64,000 nucleotides of DNA from Siphonodentalium dalli (taxonomy: Eukaryota > Mollusca > Scaphopoda > Gadilida > Siphonodentaliidae). Positions 1-11,817 of the stretch are shown piece by piece; the first letter of the stretch is position 1, and each line of letters starts with the position of its first letter. The notes under the pieces are model-generated. The model was not told the origin of the DNA, searched no databases, and worked only from the letters and a program-made list of their open reading frames with translations. The position numbers were made by a program, and so were the translations under genes. The DNA lies in contig CP136069.1 of NCBI GenBank assembly GCA_032622095.1, positions 128,009,123-128,073,122 on the forward strand. Reading direction: 5' to 3'.

Positions 1-108
1 TGGCAATACAGGTATAAATGCCAGGTCATATGTGGTGGAAATTCAGTTCGTTGTTAGCATGGATGACCAGATAGACGTTATGCTGAAGGGGAAGAGGGGT
101 TCCTGAAT

Positions 109-351
109 TTGGACCTCACATCAACCACGACGCCATCGTTCAAGCCCCTTCAAGTCCGCGAGTTGATTTCAATGCGATTTCGGCTTCACCTCTTTGGGTT
201 TAGGAAATCCGACATAAGGTTTGTGAGCTCGCTGATGTGCATCACTTCTGATTTGTTACTACCAAATCGAAACAAAGTCGACACGGTAGAAGCGATGTGC
301 ATCAAGTTGCTTTTTGGTCAGATATTTGACAAACCGGCAAAATTTCGTTGA
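109..351 (+). pseudogene. PIF/Harbinger-like transposase N-terminal fragment
   Basis: An 80-codon open stretch ends in TGA. Residues about 24-78 follow the pattern seen upstream of the nuclease core in Harbinger-type transposases: a basic phenylalanine-rich run, F-R-K-S-D-I, a short hydrophobic span, L-P-N-R-N-K-V-D, then V-E-A-M-C-I-K-L-L. No DDE nuclease core follows; the downstream frames fill with stops, so this is a truncated remnant. Assignment rests on pattern memory of the family, not on an alignment, and another DDE family is possible. Confidence 0.4.
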
Positions 352-2093
352 ACAAAATGTTGATAAATAACAGGTTTTGGGCAATTTTATAATATAGTTG
401 ACTGTGGTTATCATTAATTTTGAGCAATTACTCGATTCTGATAACAGAAGCGACATTTCAAAAAACAATTGTTGTTGGAATCTGATGATATGGGGACATC
501 TAATCGAATTCAAGTGATATATTGCAGAAAATAAATTTCAGGTGTTATTTGAGCTTATTAGAAACCATGCAATCGTAACCGTCAATACGGATAGTAAAAT
601 ACGAGAACGATTAGAAAGTACACAAAGGTTGGTGACGTAGTACCCTATCCGTATCCGTAATCGTAAACGTGAGTTTTGCGAAAGGTCTCTATTACTGGAA
701 AACGACGACTGAACAATCCATTGTGAGCTCCGTAACTTAATTAGCGACCTAAATTGTGCAAATTTATCAGTGACAATCCAAGTTGTCGATGTGGTCATCC
801 GGTTGAAGGTGCAATTAAGTCATTATTTCTTCTTTTTTTGTGTGCGCTGTTCACACTTCATAGAATTACTCCAGCAAATAATTTATATTTATATAATTTA
901 GGTATGTCAAATATCACTGTCGAAAAGCTACGTATTGGTGACATCTAGCTAAATGACAATTAAAATGGATTTTTTTTCAATTTTGTTCAAGAGTACATAG
1001 CTCGACTAGGCTGCAACACTGTTGAAGACATTAAAGTGACACAGACGGTAGACGATAGCAGACACCCCTCCCCCGGACGCACAGTGATTGAACCAACATC
1101 ATCATGTTTCTACATCTGTTATATCATAATTCCATATTTATACAACTTTTTATACATGTCGACCGCACTTTACATTATACTTATATAAATATCATGTTCT
1201 TTATATTATTGTCGGGGCCGAGGCCAAGATAAGTTCTGTAACTTGTGCCTCAATCCCTTACATTTAATTCTGGATGCAAATAAAATATGTTTACATCAAC
1301 ACGGGTCAAATACGACGAATGACGTAACACAAAACAAAACGCATTTGTTGACACAAACACCGTTTGAAGAGTAATTACATAAAATGATCGTTATTGATTA
1401 ATTATTGATTAATTATTGACATTTATTGTTGCATATTGGCTGCTATCAATATTTACACAAATAGTATTAATTATTTCTTATACATGTAATTGCTCCTTTG
1501 GTCAACTTTGACTTTGTTGGAAAATGAAAATGAAAATATGCCGCTGAAAAAAATGTAATCGATATTAAAGTCTCATCCTTTCGGCAACATGGAATTGGTT
1601 TTAATTACTAAAATGATTAATATAGTAATTTGCCTTTTATCTGTGATGAAATGAGAAATGGTAATGGTATTTTTTTGCTAACATTAAATTAAATAAAATA
1701 AATTAAGTAAAATACAGTGAAATTATTTTTTAAATTATTGTTTATTACATTTGCGCACGTTGGCATCTCTATGAGTGCATTCTAGTTCCAGTTGTAACAG
1801 TGCTACTGGCATTTGCCTTAAAATACCTGTATGATCGATTCTTGCGAGATAATTGCATGCTATTTACATGCAAACTCCGGTAGCGTCGCTACATGTGGTA
1901 CTACATAAATTTTACGTCGCAGCAGTTAGCTGTGGTACAGATGCATTTTATAATTTTGTTTCCGTTCATATTCTGGCACCATATCGTTTGCTACGACGAA
2001 ATTCCTGCAAACCATATCGTGCAAACTTGCCAGTGTATGAACGTACCCTAACTGAATAGGAGAATCCATTAGTAAAGAAGATGCTATACTCAC
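352..2093. other. AT-rich intronic DNA, no gene seen
   Basis: I see no convincing exon or transposon domain. The next receptor exon, carrying ECL2 and TM5, would be expected downstream of 2094 on the minus strand and must begin by completing a phase-2 codon. None of the minus-strand frames here shows the expected C-W pair or TM5, so that exon probably lies left of the window. Confidence 0.4.
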
Positions 2094-2160
2094 TGTTCTG
2101 TGTTGTCGTGAGTTAGACTTCGGACGATGCCGTATGGCACAACAAACAGGAGCGGCACAG
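2094..2160 (-). CDS. Class B GPCR, TM4 exon
   Basis: A 67-bp internal exon, read on the minus strand from 2160 to 2094. It has a pyrimidine-rich acceptor (...ACTGTTTCAG) and a strong donor GTGAGT. Its first two bases complete the codon left by the TM3 exon, giving G-W-T followed by V-P-L-L-F-V-V-P-Y-G-I-V-R, which fits the class B TM4 signature G-W-x-x-P and the V-Y-x-I-V-R segment. It then enters the second extracellular loop (L-T-H-D-N-T-E) and leaves in phase 2. The conserved C-W of that loop should open the next exon. The conserved Gly of GWG is Thr here. Confidence 0.8.
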
Positions 2161-2470
2161 CTGAAACAGTCAACATGAAATAGGTATGTCACCACGCATG
2201 CATGTGTCGATTTCACCAAGATTTGATTAAAGGGACCCAATGCCTCAATTGGTAGGTAGATGTGCACACATTATAAAACATCACTAACAAGAAGAACATG
2301 ATGAAATAGATAAACTTTGTTCTTATATCAATTATTGAAAGTTCTCCAATACCGAAATTTCGCGTGTTGAATCCATTGGTATGTAAACAAAAATGTTACA
2401 GCGATTTGTCAACAAACGTGAATGGGTAGTGGTACATGTAGTTGTAGCAGCCTCATGTCCCTGTGGATGT

Positions 2471-2510
2471 TTTCCTCAATACCCCTAGCGTACTATAGGT
2501 ATTGAGGAAA
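2471..2510. repeat. 13-bp perfect hairpin
   Basis: TTTCCTCAATACC and its exact complement flank a 14-base loop, with a weaker outer pairing of CCCTGTGG and CCAGGGAC. It lies in the intron between the TM4 and TM3 exons. It may be a short foldback repeat; no function is evident. Confidence 0.5.
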
Positions 2511-3095
2511 TACTTTTCCAGGGACCTGTGGTAGCAGCAGCAGCAGCGTAGTAGTTACCTACTATAGTGTTTGGTGTAAACAATATTTATTCCAAATACA
2601 AAAAAAAGAAGATTAATATTTTAACAAAATGCTAATGGATGATTATGGTTGATTGGAATGGGATGAGACAACAAGCCTATTGTTATCACGACTACACACG
2701 TTATATTTACCGTTTTGGTATATATGCTTGTTGGATTGAACATATTTTATTTTAAGCCTGATGTATAACGATTATGCATAATGTATATAATATATAAAGA
2801 CGTCAATATGACGTGATAAGAAGGGATGGGAACATAAGTTATAACATAGAGTATATTGCTCAACTCCCTTGTGAATATTCAACACATACATATAACGGTT
2901 TTGTATATTGAATAGCCATCTACTCGTCATCTGATCGCATATTTCAAGGAATACCCCAGCAGTTTGGGAGAGTGTGTATAAGTATATATACATAGACAGA
3001 AGCACAAACTCGGTAATATTATATTCATGGAACAAGTTAAAAGAAATATAAAATGTTAAACATTTCATGGCGGGAGCTGGCGCAACATTAAAGAG

Positions 3096-3566
3096 CCTGT
3101 GCCAATGCAATTCTCTTATATATGCGAGGGGACCATAGGTCTCCTCGCATGACGCATATATACATGTAAAAGAATGCATTAGCCTACCAATTTTTTATAA
3201 TTTTTTTTATAAATATTTCATTTTTAATCATTTTTATCATTATGTCTTACATTCTTTAACAATTTTTATATATATTTTTTTATAATTTGTTCTTACATTC
3301 TATAAAAAATATCATTTTTTCTTATATTTTTTAACAATTTTATTATTTTGTATAATTTGTTCTTACATTCTTTATCATTTTTTTTCTTACATTCCTTGAC
3401 GATTTTTATCATTATCTCTTACATCCTTTATCATTTTTTTCATTTTTTCTTACATTTTTTAACAATTATAAAAAATAATATAAAATTTGTTAGGCCAATG
3501 CATTTTCATATATATGCGAGGCGACCTATGGTCGACTCGCATATATAAGAGAATGCATCGGCACAT
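3096..3566. mobile_element. Double-hairpin element, expanded spacer copy
   Basis: Two copies of a roughly 68-bp imperfect palindrome (arms GCCAATGCATTCTCTTATAT and TATGCGAGGCGACC, centre ATA) stand in inverted orientation at the ends. Between them lie about 310 bp of T-rich DNA made of degenerate repeats of TTCTTACATTCTTTAACAAT. The left palindrome is the more diverged. Other copies of the cassette at 7.3, 17.4, 17.9 and 27.9 kb have shorter or different spacers. No clear target duplication was found here. Confidence 0.7.
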
Positions 3567-3711
3567 GGCACCTCAATATCATTTTCCGCAATGCCCAGTT
3601 TTACCCAGTACAGTTTGAAGACTGGTATTGCTGAACGATTAATGCGAATATGATTTTATCGTGATTATTTGAAGACTACATTAATGTTGCCTAATGTTAC
3701 TAAGTACTCAC

Positions 3712-3865
3712 TCCATCCTGATATGACACACAGTCTGAGCAATTTTTCCCCCGACGTGAACGTCCAGACGAGGACACTGTGTAGAAAGAAGCCCTCGTGA
3801 AACATCCACATATATGTGCAGACGACGGTATAATCTGTCACCACGTGTAGCACCTGACACCAAGC
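3712..3865 (-). CDS. Class B GPCR, TM3 exon
   Basis: A 154-bp internal exon, read from 3865 to 3712, with acceptor TTATTTTCAG and donor GTGAGT. It encodes 51 codons plus one base. The order of conserved class B features is clear: A-W-C-Q with the TM3 cysteine that bonds to the second extracellular loop, then Y-M-W-M-F-H-E-G-F-F-L-H-S-V-L-V-W matching the family motif N-Y-x-W-M-x-x-E-G-x-Y-L-H, then intracellular loop 2 and the start of TM4 ending in G-W. It enters in phase 0 and exits in phase 1, exactly as the TM4 exon requires. This is the strongest coding evidence in the window. Confidence 0.9.
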
Positions 3866-3959
3866 CTGAAAATAACCAAGTTTGCGTACAAAGGCACTGA
3901 AGCATTGTTCACACATTTACTACGCAGTGCCCCAGTTATATTATATGCGTTTTATTTCG

Positions 3960-4625
3960 TCACCAAACTTCGTGTTGATCTTCCGGGTGACATCTAGATG
4001 GGAGCTTGCCATTTTTTCTGATTTTCAATGAAAAACATGGCATTTGTATCACTAAATCCTTTGGCACACCCTACAGGACACATCCCTCACCTCTAGATGG
4101 GAGCTTACCATTTTCTTCCGATTTACAATTAAAACCATAGCCGCGGCAGCCATATTGAATTTTACTCTTTGCATTGCTAAATCATTTGGCACACCATACA
4201 GGCCACATCCCAGATTTGATCATCACCAAACTTCATATGGATCTCCGTGTGACTTCTAGATGGGAGCTTACCATTTGTTTACGAGTTCTGTTTAAAAACA
4301 TGGCCGTCAACGGCCATATTGAATTTCAAATTTGTATCCATCGGCACACCATGCAGCCCACAATTATTGGCGAATTGTTTTGAAAATTTATAGGCATGTT
4401 TTGGATCATCTCTAGATGGGAGCTATTGGATTTGAGCGATATTCCTATGATAAACATGGCCGCTGCCAGCCATCTTGTATTTTACTCTTTGCATTTCTAA
4501 ATCTTTCCGTACACCAACATATCACATCTCTAATCCGATCGTAACGCTATTGACGAATTCTGTTAAAAACATGGCTGCAAGTGGCCATCTTGGATTTTAC
4601 TCTTTATATGACTTAATCGGTTGAG
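3960..4625. repeat. Diverged tandem repeat, about 160-200 bp unit
   Basis: About four units share CTAGATGGGAGCTTACCATT, then AAAACATGGCCG, then GGCCATCTTGGATTTTACTC and GGCACACCATACAGGCCACA. Units have drifted and vary in length. The same kind of unit is common in marine invertebrate genomes as an interspersed tandem block. Non-coding. Confidence 0.7.
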
Positions 4626-4967
4626 TGTTTAGTATCACACAGACATACCAACTTTCTGCATTCCATATCACTCCATTAACTATAACATTTGACAATATCC
4701 CCTATCCAATTTGAGCTTCAGTGTAATATTGACACTTTCATTCATATTTTAAAACATACGAAACTCACGTCTATATTTTGTTCTCTATAACATTGTTAAT
4801 TATTTATTAAAACCTCTTTGCTTCGCACACGTTTGACCAAATTCTGAACTGGGTTATATGTACGGTGCACACAGTCATAACGAATCAGGATAATTGCGTT
4901 GGCGTTATATCAATGCATATACGTGACACGTACGTGTAACTAAACATGACTATTAACACTGAATTAC

Positions 4968-5067
4968 GGCTGAGTTAGTGGGATCCGTCTCCACCACAGA
5001 CGCACCGTTGACCACCAGGATGACAATGTAATTTTTAATAAAATTCTCAGAAGCCTTTTGTGGATGT
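4968..5067 (-). CDS. Class B GPCR, tentative TM2/ECL1 exon
   Basis: A 100-bp candidate read from 5067 to 4968. It starts after AG (weak, purine-containing acceptor) and ends at GCC before GTAATT. It is open for 33 codons; its entry phase (2) matches the TM1 exon and its exit phase (0) matches the TM3 exon. The 3' half gives Y-I-V-I-L-V-V-N-G-A-S-V-V-E-T-D-P-T-N-S, plausible for late TM2 and extracellular loop 1. Against it, the usual I-H-x-N-L-F of TM2 is missing in this frame, and TM2 is about four residues short. A neighbouring frame reads I-H-K-R-L-L at the right place, so a frameshift or a different splice site is possible. Confidence 0.4.
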
Positions 5068-5341
5068 CTTACCCATATCAATGAGAAGGTTCGCATTATA
5101 TAGACGTCCTGTGATTAGGCTTCCAGACGGATGTTCGGAAGACATATAATTGACACACAACATACAGTTACTTATCTATAGTGCTGGCGGACACTGCTTA
5201 GTATTCGGTGTAATCAGTCCGCCCCATGTTGGAATTAGAGTTACATGTACATATGCTAATATGTTGGATAATACTGTTGGACGTTTCCCTCCAAGCGCAT
5301 ATATACATAGCGCGACAACAGTAACACACATTACACGTAAT

Positions 5342-5842
5342 GAATTCCACTATTATAGTGGTATTCCACTATTATAGTGGTATATGAGCATTACCGTTTT
5401 GTGAATTTGATAAAAAAGGGATAATCCAAAATCATATTTCATACAAATTATTCAAAATCAGTGTCACACTAATTTGGTATCATAAAATATGTTTTGTCCC
5501 GGAGAATGATTAATCACGACGGCACCCGATAAACAACTCAATTACTAAATTAGCATTCAATTAGTTGAAATGTTGTTATGAAGGAGCGATTGAGTCATTG
5601 TCAGTGATTGTCATTTAGAAAGGCATATATTTGTAGTATTATTGAATAACAAATCTGGTGCAAATGATTGTACTACAAATTTTGTCAGACGACGGTTCAT
5701 TCGCTGCGATATTGTTAAGAGTGAAATTTGTCTGTGCACTAGTATGCGCAATCTTCTATCCCCGACGCAAATAAAGGAAACATGAATATGTTATGACCAT
5801 ATACCACTATAATAGTGGAATACCACTATAATAGTGGAATTC
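5342..5842. mobile_element. MITE with 45-bp perfect TIRs made of tandem palindromes
   Basis: Bases 5342-5386 and 5798-5842 are exact reverse complements. Each terminal repeat holds two tandem copies of the palindrome CCACTATTATAGTGG joined by TATT. The 410-bp interior is AT-rich with no coding content, so this is a non-autonomous DNA transposon. A target duplication is not clear from the flanks, and the superfamily is therefore unassigned. TIR identity suggests recent activity. Confidence 0.85.
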
Positions 5843-7113
5843 AGAATGTGCCTGAACTTGTTACACGTTGTTACACTATCGTTGTAACAAACGTTATCAA
5901 GAACTCATTAAGCGAAAGTGGTATGTAACTAACAGTTACAAAATTGTAATTTTGGAAATAAATTTTCAATCATCTTTTTCAGAACTTATTTATCATAAGC
6001 AACATAAAATTACCCTATATGATATCTATTGTGATACCAATGGTAACTTTCTTATTCCGAGGAAAAGACTTGATAAAAGCCTTTCAGGCTTGTTGTGTTA
6101 TCCCCGTTTTTTAACATATTGTTGTAAAATTATGCCAATTTGTTTGTGTGTGTTGAATGTTGTGTTCGAAAATTAAATATTGTTTACACTAACATAAAAT
6201 GTCAATGGCCGCGCATTGACAAATCAGCCGTTACTCAATAATAAGTAACATAGTAGCACAGTAAGGTTATCTACCCACCGAACATAACCCCGCCCCAATT
6301 TCTATGATTTGGGTAGAATATTTTAAATGTAACACTACACAATGTACTCTAAAATAAAACCATTTGCAATTTCTTCAAACGTCTAGCAACTTCTATGCCA
6401 TAATAAGGTGGTTGGGGAGGGGTGTGGTTAACCACTCACTAATTCTACATTGGTACACTATATACAATATCATCAACAAAGGAAAATTGTTACGGGGATA
6501 ACTTATGAACTTATGATACTGAGAAGTGCATGCCTCATTCATGCCTCAGATATTACCGTGCTAAAGTAAAATCGGACATTCTAACACGTTTCAAGAGATC
6601 ATGCATGCCATAGGTGCCAGTGTATTCTCTCTGATTGAACATTAGATTATACGAATGGTTCACTGATAGACGTTCATCCATTCGCCAATGTGGAACTATT
6701 CCGTGATTTTGCCTCTTGTATGATATCTAGACCGATAGGTGGCGATAAAATACCTACTCATTTCCCATTTGATGTAAATAAAGTTGCGTTTAGGCATACG
6801 ATTGCCATGTTCATACTATTAGATTGACCATTCGTTCCAAATACAACTCGGACTCAATAAAAAATAAATAAATTATCTGATATTACATGTATATGAGTAT
6901 GTATTTCGTTAAAGATTAGTTTGAATACCTGTATGTACTGTGTGTTGTGGAACTACCCATTTCTACTTTCCAATTCACCGTTTTGGTCGATTTTGTGGAT
7001 TCTTATACTATACCAATCCGGTTTGACAATACTCAGATACACACGCGCTGGTAAAATTTCACAAAAAAAGACCGGTTTATAATTGTAAATATACGTTATA
7101 TCATATTAGATAA
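5843..7113. other. AT-rich intronic DNA, no feature seen
   Basis: Only short frames occur, none with a recognisable domain or paired splice sites. Nothing further is supported. Confidence 0.4.
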
Positions 7114-7503
7114 TTAACCCTTTACCCAACAAACCGGCCAAAACCGGCCAAATAAAGCTTCAACATCCTAAAATATCTTGGGTCTCTCTCAATAAAACCA
7201 TACAAATATGGATATCATTGGAACCGGCTCATTGACCACATTGTGATGGTTATAGTTATGCCCTATGCCAATGCATTCTCTTATATATGCGAGTCGACCA
7301 TAGGTCGCCTCGCATATATAAGAGAATGCATTGGCATAGGGCATAACTGTTTTTACCATTTTTTCTTACATTCTTTAACAATTTTATAATTTTGAATGTG
7401 TTAAGCCAATGAATTCTCTTATATATGCGAGGCGACCTATGGTCAACTCGCATATATAAGAGAATGCATTGGCACAGGGCCGTTCTGTTGGGTAAAGGGT
7501 TAA
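7114..7503 (+). mobile_element. TTAA-flanked piggyBac-type MITE, copy A
   Basis: The element begins TTAACCCTTTACCCAACA and ends TGTTGGGTAAAGGGTTAA, with TTAA at both edges, the target and termini expected of piggyBac-like transposons (CCC after TTAA). The left part carries AACCGGCC repeats and a conserved unique stretch. The right part carries two inverted copies of the 68-bp palindrome separated by only about 75 bp. No transposase is present. Copies B and C at 17.2 and 17.8 kb share the whole structure. Confidence 0.85.
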
Positions 7504-7977
7504 TATACGATACATGTTACATTTAACTTACTGGATTATCTCGGATAATCTCGACGCTTTTAGGCACGATTTGGAGAAAGAGGATCCATGACAAACAGCT
7601 CAACATGTAAGACATAAACAAGTTCTGGTGGATTCTAACCCGGGCGCATCTCAGTTGCCTGAAAATATGGGGGAAATCAATACAGAAATGATGACTGGGC
7701 ATGAGGGGAACATTGCTGATTCTGGTGTAAACATATTTATCCCAATCATGATAACATATTTAGACATTTGACAAACATTATACAATAAGATAGAATAATA
7801 TAGATGATTGATTGATTGGAAAGGGAATTAAACAACAAGCCCAAGGGCTGTTATTATGTTTGCTCCCATTCTGTTTCGCGCCCGCTCTTCATTAAGTGCA
7901 GAGAGGGGTCGGACGGGAAGAAATGAAAATATTATAACTATATGTATAGTAATGATGATGTCGTGGGAAGCAGGGAA

Positions 7978-7985
7978 AGAGAGAG

Positions 7986-8060
<75 letters not shown>
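7978..8060. repeat. (GA)n microsatellite
   Basis: About 83 bp of nearly pure GA dinucleotide with one C interruption near the left end. It creates spurious RE/LS open frames on both strands. Confidence 0.95.
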
Positions 8061-8063
<3 letters not shown>

Positions 8064-8545
8064 GGGGGATGCTGATTCTCTCCCCGAGGAACCCATATCC
8101 CCAATGCGTTGCATGAGACATGTAGAAACTGTTCATGCTTTAGAAATCTGAACAGTACAAAACGTTTTCGATCGTAAAACTCGTCAGGATTGGTTCACAA
8201 CCACACCAATATTTGCTTGTGATATGACCAATATATTATGTTCTAGATATGATTATAGTCTGCACGTGTGCTTTGATGTGCAATACTTGTCATTTAAACA
8301 ATTGAAGTGATACTTTGAGATGTTAGTTACAATGAGGTCTGTCTGCAATGTTCCCTCAAGTACAGTCATCAACATGTTTATTATACCGAATAGACATGTC
8401 TCCCTCAAGTACAGTCATCAATATGTTTATTATACCGAATAGACATGTATTTATATCCCTCGAACTGTGACTGAATGTGGGATTCTAGACACTGTCATAA
8501 ACGTGCAAAATGTTAATATGGTCATCAGTTTTTAAAACCATCTTG
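8055..8545 (+). repeat. Dispersed repeat homologous to 56480-56705
   Basis: Starting just after the GA tract, this stretch shares ordered blocks with 56480-56705: a segment encoding L-P-E-E-P-I-S-P in both places, then TTTATTATACC followed by AGACA, and TCTAGACACTGTCAT against TCTGGACACTGTCAT. The first block keeps reading frame in both copies, hinting at a coding origin. Neither copy is long enough to identify. Here it also contains a 49-bp tandem duplication. Confidence 0.55.
8351..8449. repeat. 49-bp tandem duplication
   Basis: Two nearly identical units begin with CCCTCAAGTACAGTCATCAA at 8353 and 8402 and end in AATAGACATGT. They differ at a few bases. The single-copy homologue near 56.6 kb shows that this is a local duplication. 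Confidence 0.85.
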
Positions 8546-9108
8546 GGAGTCTGTCAATTAAAAAAAACTGATATTCGGATATTTCCCTGAGTTATATTGA
8601 TTTGAACAATATTTATTTGCCCCAATTATATTACATTTATGATGAACATTTTGATGATGGAAACATGAGTAGAATAGAAAATGGGAAGAGGTTCTAGCAG
8701 CAAGCAGATACCTGCTTTTGTTGAGCTATCTCCTCAGAGAAGTAGAAAGATTGTAGAAATCAAGAAAGAGCGAATGGCAAGTGGTCGAGTTAGAGGAACA
8801 ATAGGTTTAAGAAATGATGGCATATTAATATTATGGTGTACAGACCAGTTTACAATATGTGTTGAAAGGATAAGTAAGCTTATGAAGGTAATAAAGAGAG
8901 GGGGTATATTCACGAGGAATATGAGACAGAGAAAGGTAGAGCAATAGAGATAGAGAGTGTGTATGTGAAAGAAAAGTCGGTACCACTGTTGTGAACATTT
9001 TGTATCTAACTTATGAAACGAAATATTTTAAAATGAGTTGTTTTGAAACTAAATATGGGAACTCAATGTGGGAACTCCGTGGAATATCGGTGCTATGCCG
9101 TTAAATTG

Positions 9109-9640
9109 TTAGTGTATTGTTTGAAACGACCTCTTTTTTTTAATAAAGTATTCCGTAGCTCTGAATATTTCATTATTTATTTCAGATGATAGCAATGGCA
9201 TGCCTTTAAGTAAGATCTTGGTATTCAAGAAAGTCGGGTCAATATTTGAGAATGAGTCAGACCTGAGTTGAATATATCTTGGACAGACTAATAGAAAGTG
9301 TTTTGCGCTTTCTACTTCCCCGCATACACATTTGTCACTATAGCGTAAGTGGTTTTCATGAAGGTCATGATTTAGATGACTACATTTAAGTCTTAAACGG
9401 GCATGCAATATTTGAGTTTCGCGATTAAAACAAATAATCAAAATGTTGGACTTTCAGTGAATTTCTACGTTTTTCTATGTCCAGTCGTGACTTGAATGTC
9501 TCTAAAGACTTTAAAAAAAAAGAAGCGTTTTTAGTTTCGGGTGGTAAATCATTTCATAGGCGAGTAGCAGCTGGGAGGAAGGTGTTCATATATGCCGAGT
9601 AGTCAGCTTGCGGAGGTCTCCTTATATTGAGAATTAAATT
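9109..9640 (-). pseudogene. LINE retrotransposon, C-terminal reverse transcriptase region
   Basis: Read on the minus strand. Residues 1-110 of the open frame (9441-9109) contain L-R-L-K-C-S-H-L-N-H-D-L, then D-K-C-V-C-G-E-V-E-S-A-K-H-F-L-L-V-C-P-R-Y, the C-x-C-x8-H-x4-C zinc-knuckle found at the C-terminus of many invertebrate LINE polyproteins. Upstream, in a broken frame around 9640-9480, is a segment like F-L-P-A-A-T-R-L-x-N-D-L-P-P-E-T, the usual 'thumb-tail' motif of these elements. The catalytic RT core is absent; this is a 5'-truncated, frameshifted copy. Confidence 0.75.
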
Positions 9641-10239
9641 CTCGGTCTGAGTGTTAAACATTACAATCATTGTTCAATGGCACTATTTCAAAATGAGTAA
9701 TATAATACAAGGAGAAATGAACACAGTGCCTTAATGTGAGGTAAACAACATAACATATTGTACCTTTACCCTGTCTAAACTAAACAATCGTTGACGAGTA
9801 GTTGCTTTAGGGAATGTTCAGATAATAAGTTCAACAAACGATGTTGAAATTGTATTATCTATTCGTCATAATGTCGTATATACTCATTTGCGCTTACCCA
9901 CTCCCTGCAAATGAATAATAGACAATTCCAATTGTATAACTGAGTGTGGTAATTCATTTAGTAGACATATGGTTAATTCAAGTGACACGTGGCTGTTAGA
10001 GTTGGTGGCATTATACGTGTGTGGTAGTTTGACTTTTCAAGATCGAAGCCTGAAATTATGTTTCTATAGGCTTTTGTTACACCAGGTCCCTGATGATCAA
10101 GCGAGATCGATAAATAAGTTAAACAAGCAGTCGCAGACGACGGTATCCCCCGCCGAATTGTGCAGTTGGGGAAGTGCATTCCCAATAATGTTTGCGTTCT
10201 CAGTATGTGCTAAACAAGAGGTGGGATTTTGTCAAAAAG

Positions 10240-10965
10240 CCTGGCTTGCGAACTCATTTTAGGTACTGACATTTGTGGAAATTAGCCATGTGACGTCGTC
10301 CATTTGCACACACAAAAATAAACAAAGTCCAATAACTCTGCTGAAAATATCCGATCGGACCTGGTTTGTGAACTCATTCTAGATACTGGTCATGTAAACT
10401 CATATACCAAATATCTTTGAAATCCGTTGACATTTGTGGAAATGGGCCCTATGACGTCGTCTATTTGCTATTTGGTAAATTCGACAAAAATAATAAACAA
10501 AGTCCAATAACTCCGGTAAAAATATCCGACCGGACCTGATTTGCGAACTCGTTCTAGATACTGGTCAAGTGAATTCATATACCAAATAACTTTGAAATCC
10601 GTTGAGATTTGTGGAAATGAGCCCTGTGACGTCGTCTATTTGCTTTTTGGTAAATTCGACAAAAATAATAAACAAAGTCCAATAACTCCGGTAAAAATAT
10701 CCGGCCGGACCTGGCTTGCGAATTCATTCTAGGTAATGGTCAGGTGAACTTATAAACCAAATCTTTGAAAGCTGTTGAGATTTGTGGAAATGAGCCCTCT
10801 GACGTCGTCTATTTGCTATTTGGTAAATTCGACAAAAATAATAAACCAAGTCCAATAACTCCGGTAAAAATATCCGGCCGGACCTGTCTTGCGAACTCAT
10901 TCTAGGTAATGGCCAGGTGAACTCATATACCACAAATCTTTGAAATCTGTTGACATTTGTTCAAG
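10240..10965. repeat. Tandem repeat, about 171-177 bp unit
   Basis: Units begin near 10240 (short, deleted), 10359, 10536, 10710 and 10881 with CCTGGCTTGCGAACTCATTC-like sequence. Each contains TTTGAAATCCGTTGA, ATGACGTCGTCTATTTGC and AACAAAGTCCAATAACTCC. The spacing shrinks slightly from 177 to 171 bp. Non-coding. Confidence 0.85.
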
Positions 10966-11045
10966 TTATGACTCTTACAAATTTGGGACGGACGGACGGA
11001 CTATATCACTATATCACCCGCAAATTTTCAATTTGGCGGGATAAT
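10966..11045. repeat. GGACGGACGGAC repeat tail
   Basis: A terminal module with AAATTTGGGACGGACGGACG, CTATATCACCCGCAAATTTT and CAATTTGGCGGGATAATAAT directly follows the 175-bp tandem array. The CCCGCAAATTTTCA and the AATTTGGCGGG that follows form an inverted pair, which suggests it is the end of the same transposable unit. Confidence 0.6.
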
Positions 11046-11087
11046 AATCTGTCTTCGTGTAGGCTTCAAGTCATATAATTTGGAAAA

Positions 11088-11166
11088 GCGTGGAACAATA
11101 AAGAGCGTTATTATTTAAACTATTCTCGATACGGTTATAATAAAGAGCGTTTCTCTTCGATTTGTG
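11088..11166 (+). repeat. AAAGAGCGTT repeat, copy 1 of 3
   Basis: Shares the ordered blocks GTGGAACAATAAAGAGCGTT, CTATTCTCGATACGGTT and AATAAAGAGCGTTTCTCTTC with copies at about 31165-31245 and 58908-58990, all in the same orientation. Unidentified dispersed repeat. Confidence 0.6.
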
Positions 11167-11227
11167 AGAACTATTGAAAACATCTGTAAATTATGATTTC
11201 GGCGAATATATCGACCTATACATGTAT

Positions 11228-11421
11228 ATTACAGGGCGTAACTCCCTATTCACCCCATGAATACTGAATGCCAGTTAACAGAGAAGGGTGAATAATGCGC
11301 AGCGGTTAAGAAAATATATATTAGATTACAGGGCGTAACTCCCTACTCGCCCCATGAATACTGAATACCAGTTAACACAGAAGGGTGAATACTGCGCAGC
11401 GGTTAAGAAAATATATAATAC
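11228..11421. repeat. 97-bp tandem duplication
   Basis: Two units start at ACAGGGCGTAACTCCCTA (11231 and 11328) and end with GCGCAGCGGTTAAGAAAATA. They differ at a handful of positions. Confidence 0.85.
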
Positions 11422-11817
11422 AGGTCGTGATTATTTCACACTAATTTGATTATTTTCACACCAACTCATCCATATTAAAATATTTCACAATATTCATGTT
11501 GTTTAATGTTTTCTTTTACACAGTGGCTTTTCCTCGAATTTCTCAGCTCAGTCAAACACGGCGAACATGTCAAGTTTAAATAAAATAACGGTTTTCTTAA
11601 GACCACCGCTTTGGCCTACCAGCATCATAACATTTCAGCACGACCCATCGGCATCATAGCAAATTAGCAGGACCACTTAGCCAGGGCGAATAACACCTAT
11701 TGTGAACCACGAGTCGGGACGCGAGGCAATTCTGATCGACCATTTAGTTTGTCGTGGGTGAGTCCATGAATGATTTACAACGACAGCGTCTATACCTCTG
11801 AATCCACCAGTCATTAA

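Noticed and set aside
1926-2267. 113-codon minus-strand frame as a whole gene
   Set aside because: Only 2094-2160 is coding, and in a different reading frame; the rest is intron.
5057-5130. Alternative TM2 exon reading L-Y-N-A-N-L-L-I-D-M before GTAAGA
   Set aside because: The donor is good and the entry phase fits, but the exit phase 1 has no following exon, and the acceptor is weak.
7265-7333. Hairpin palindromes as parvovirus-like terminal repeats
   Set aside because: There is no replication or capsid gene, copies sit inside MITEs, and the T-shaped double-stem arrangement is missing.
7828-8151. Long overlapping frames rich in S-L or R-E on both strands
   Set aside because: They are produced entirely by the GA microsatellite.
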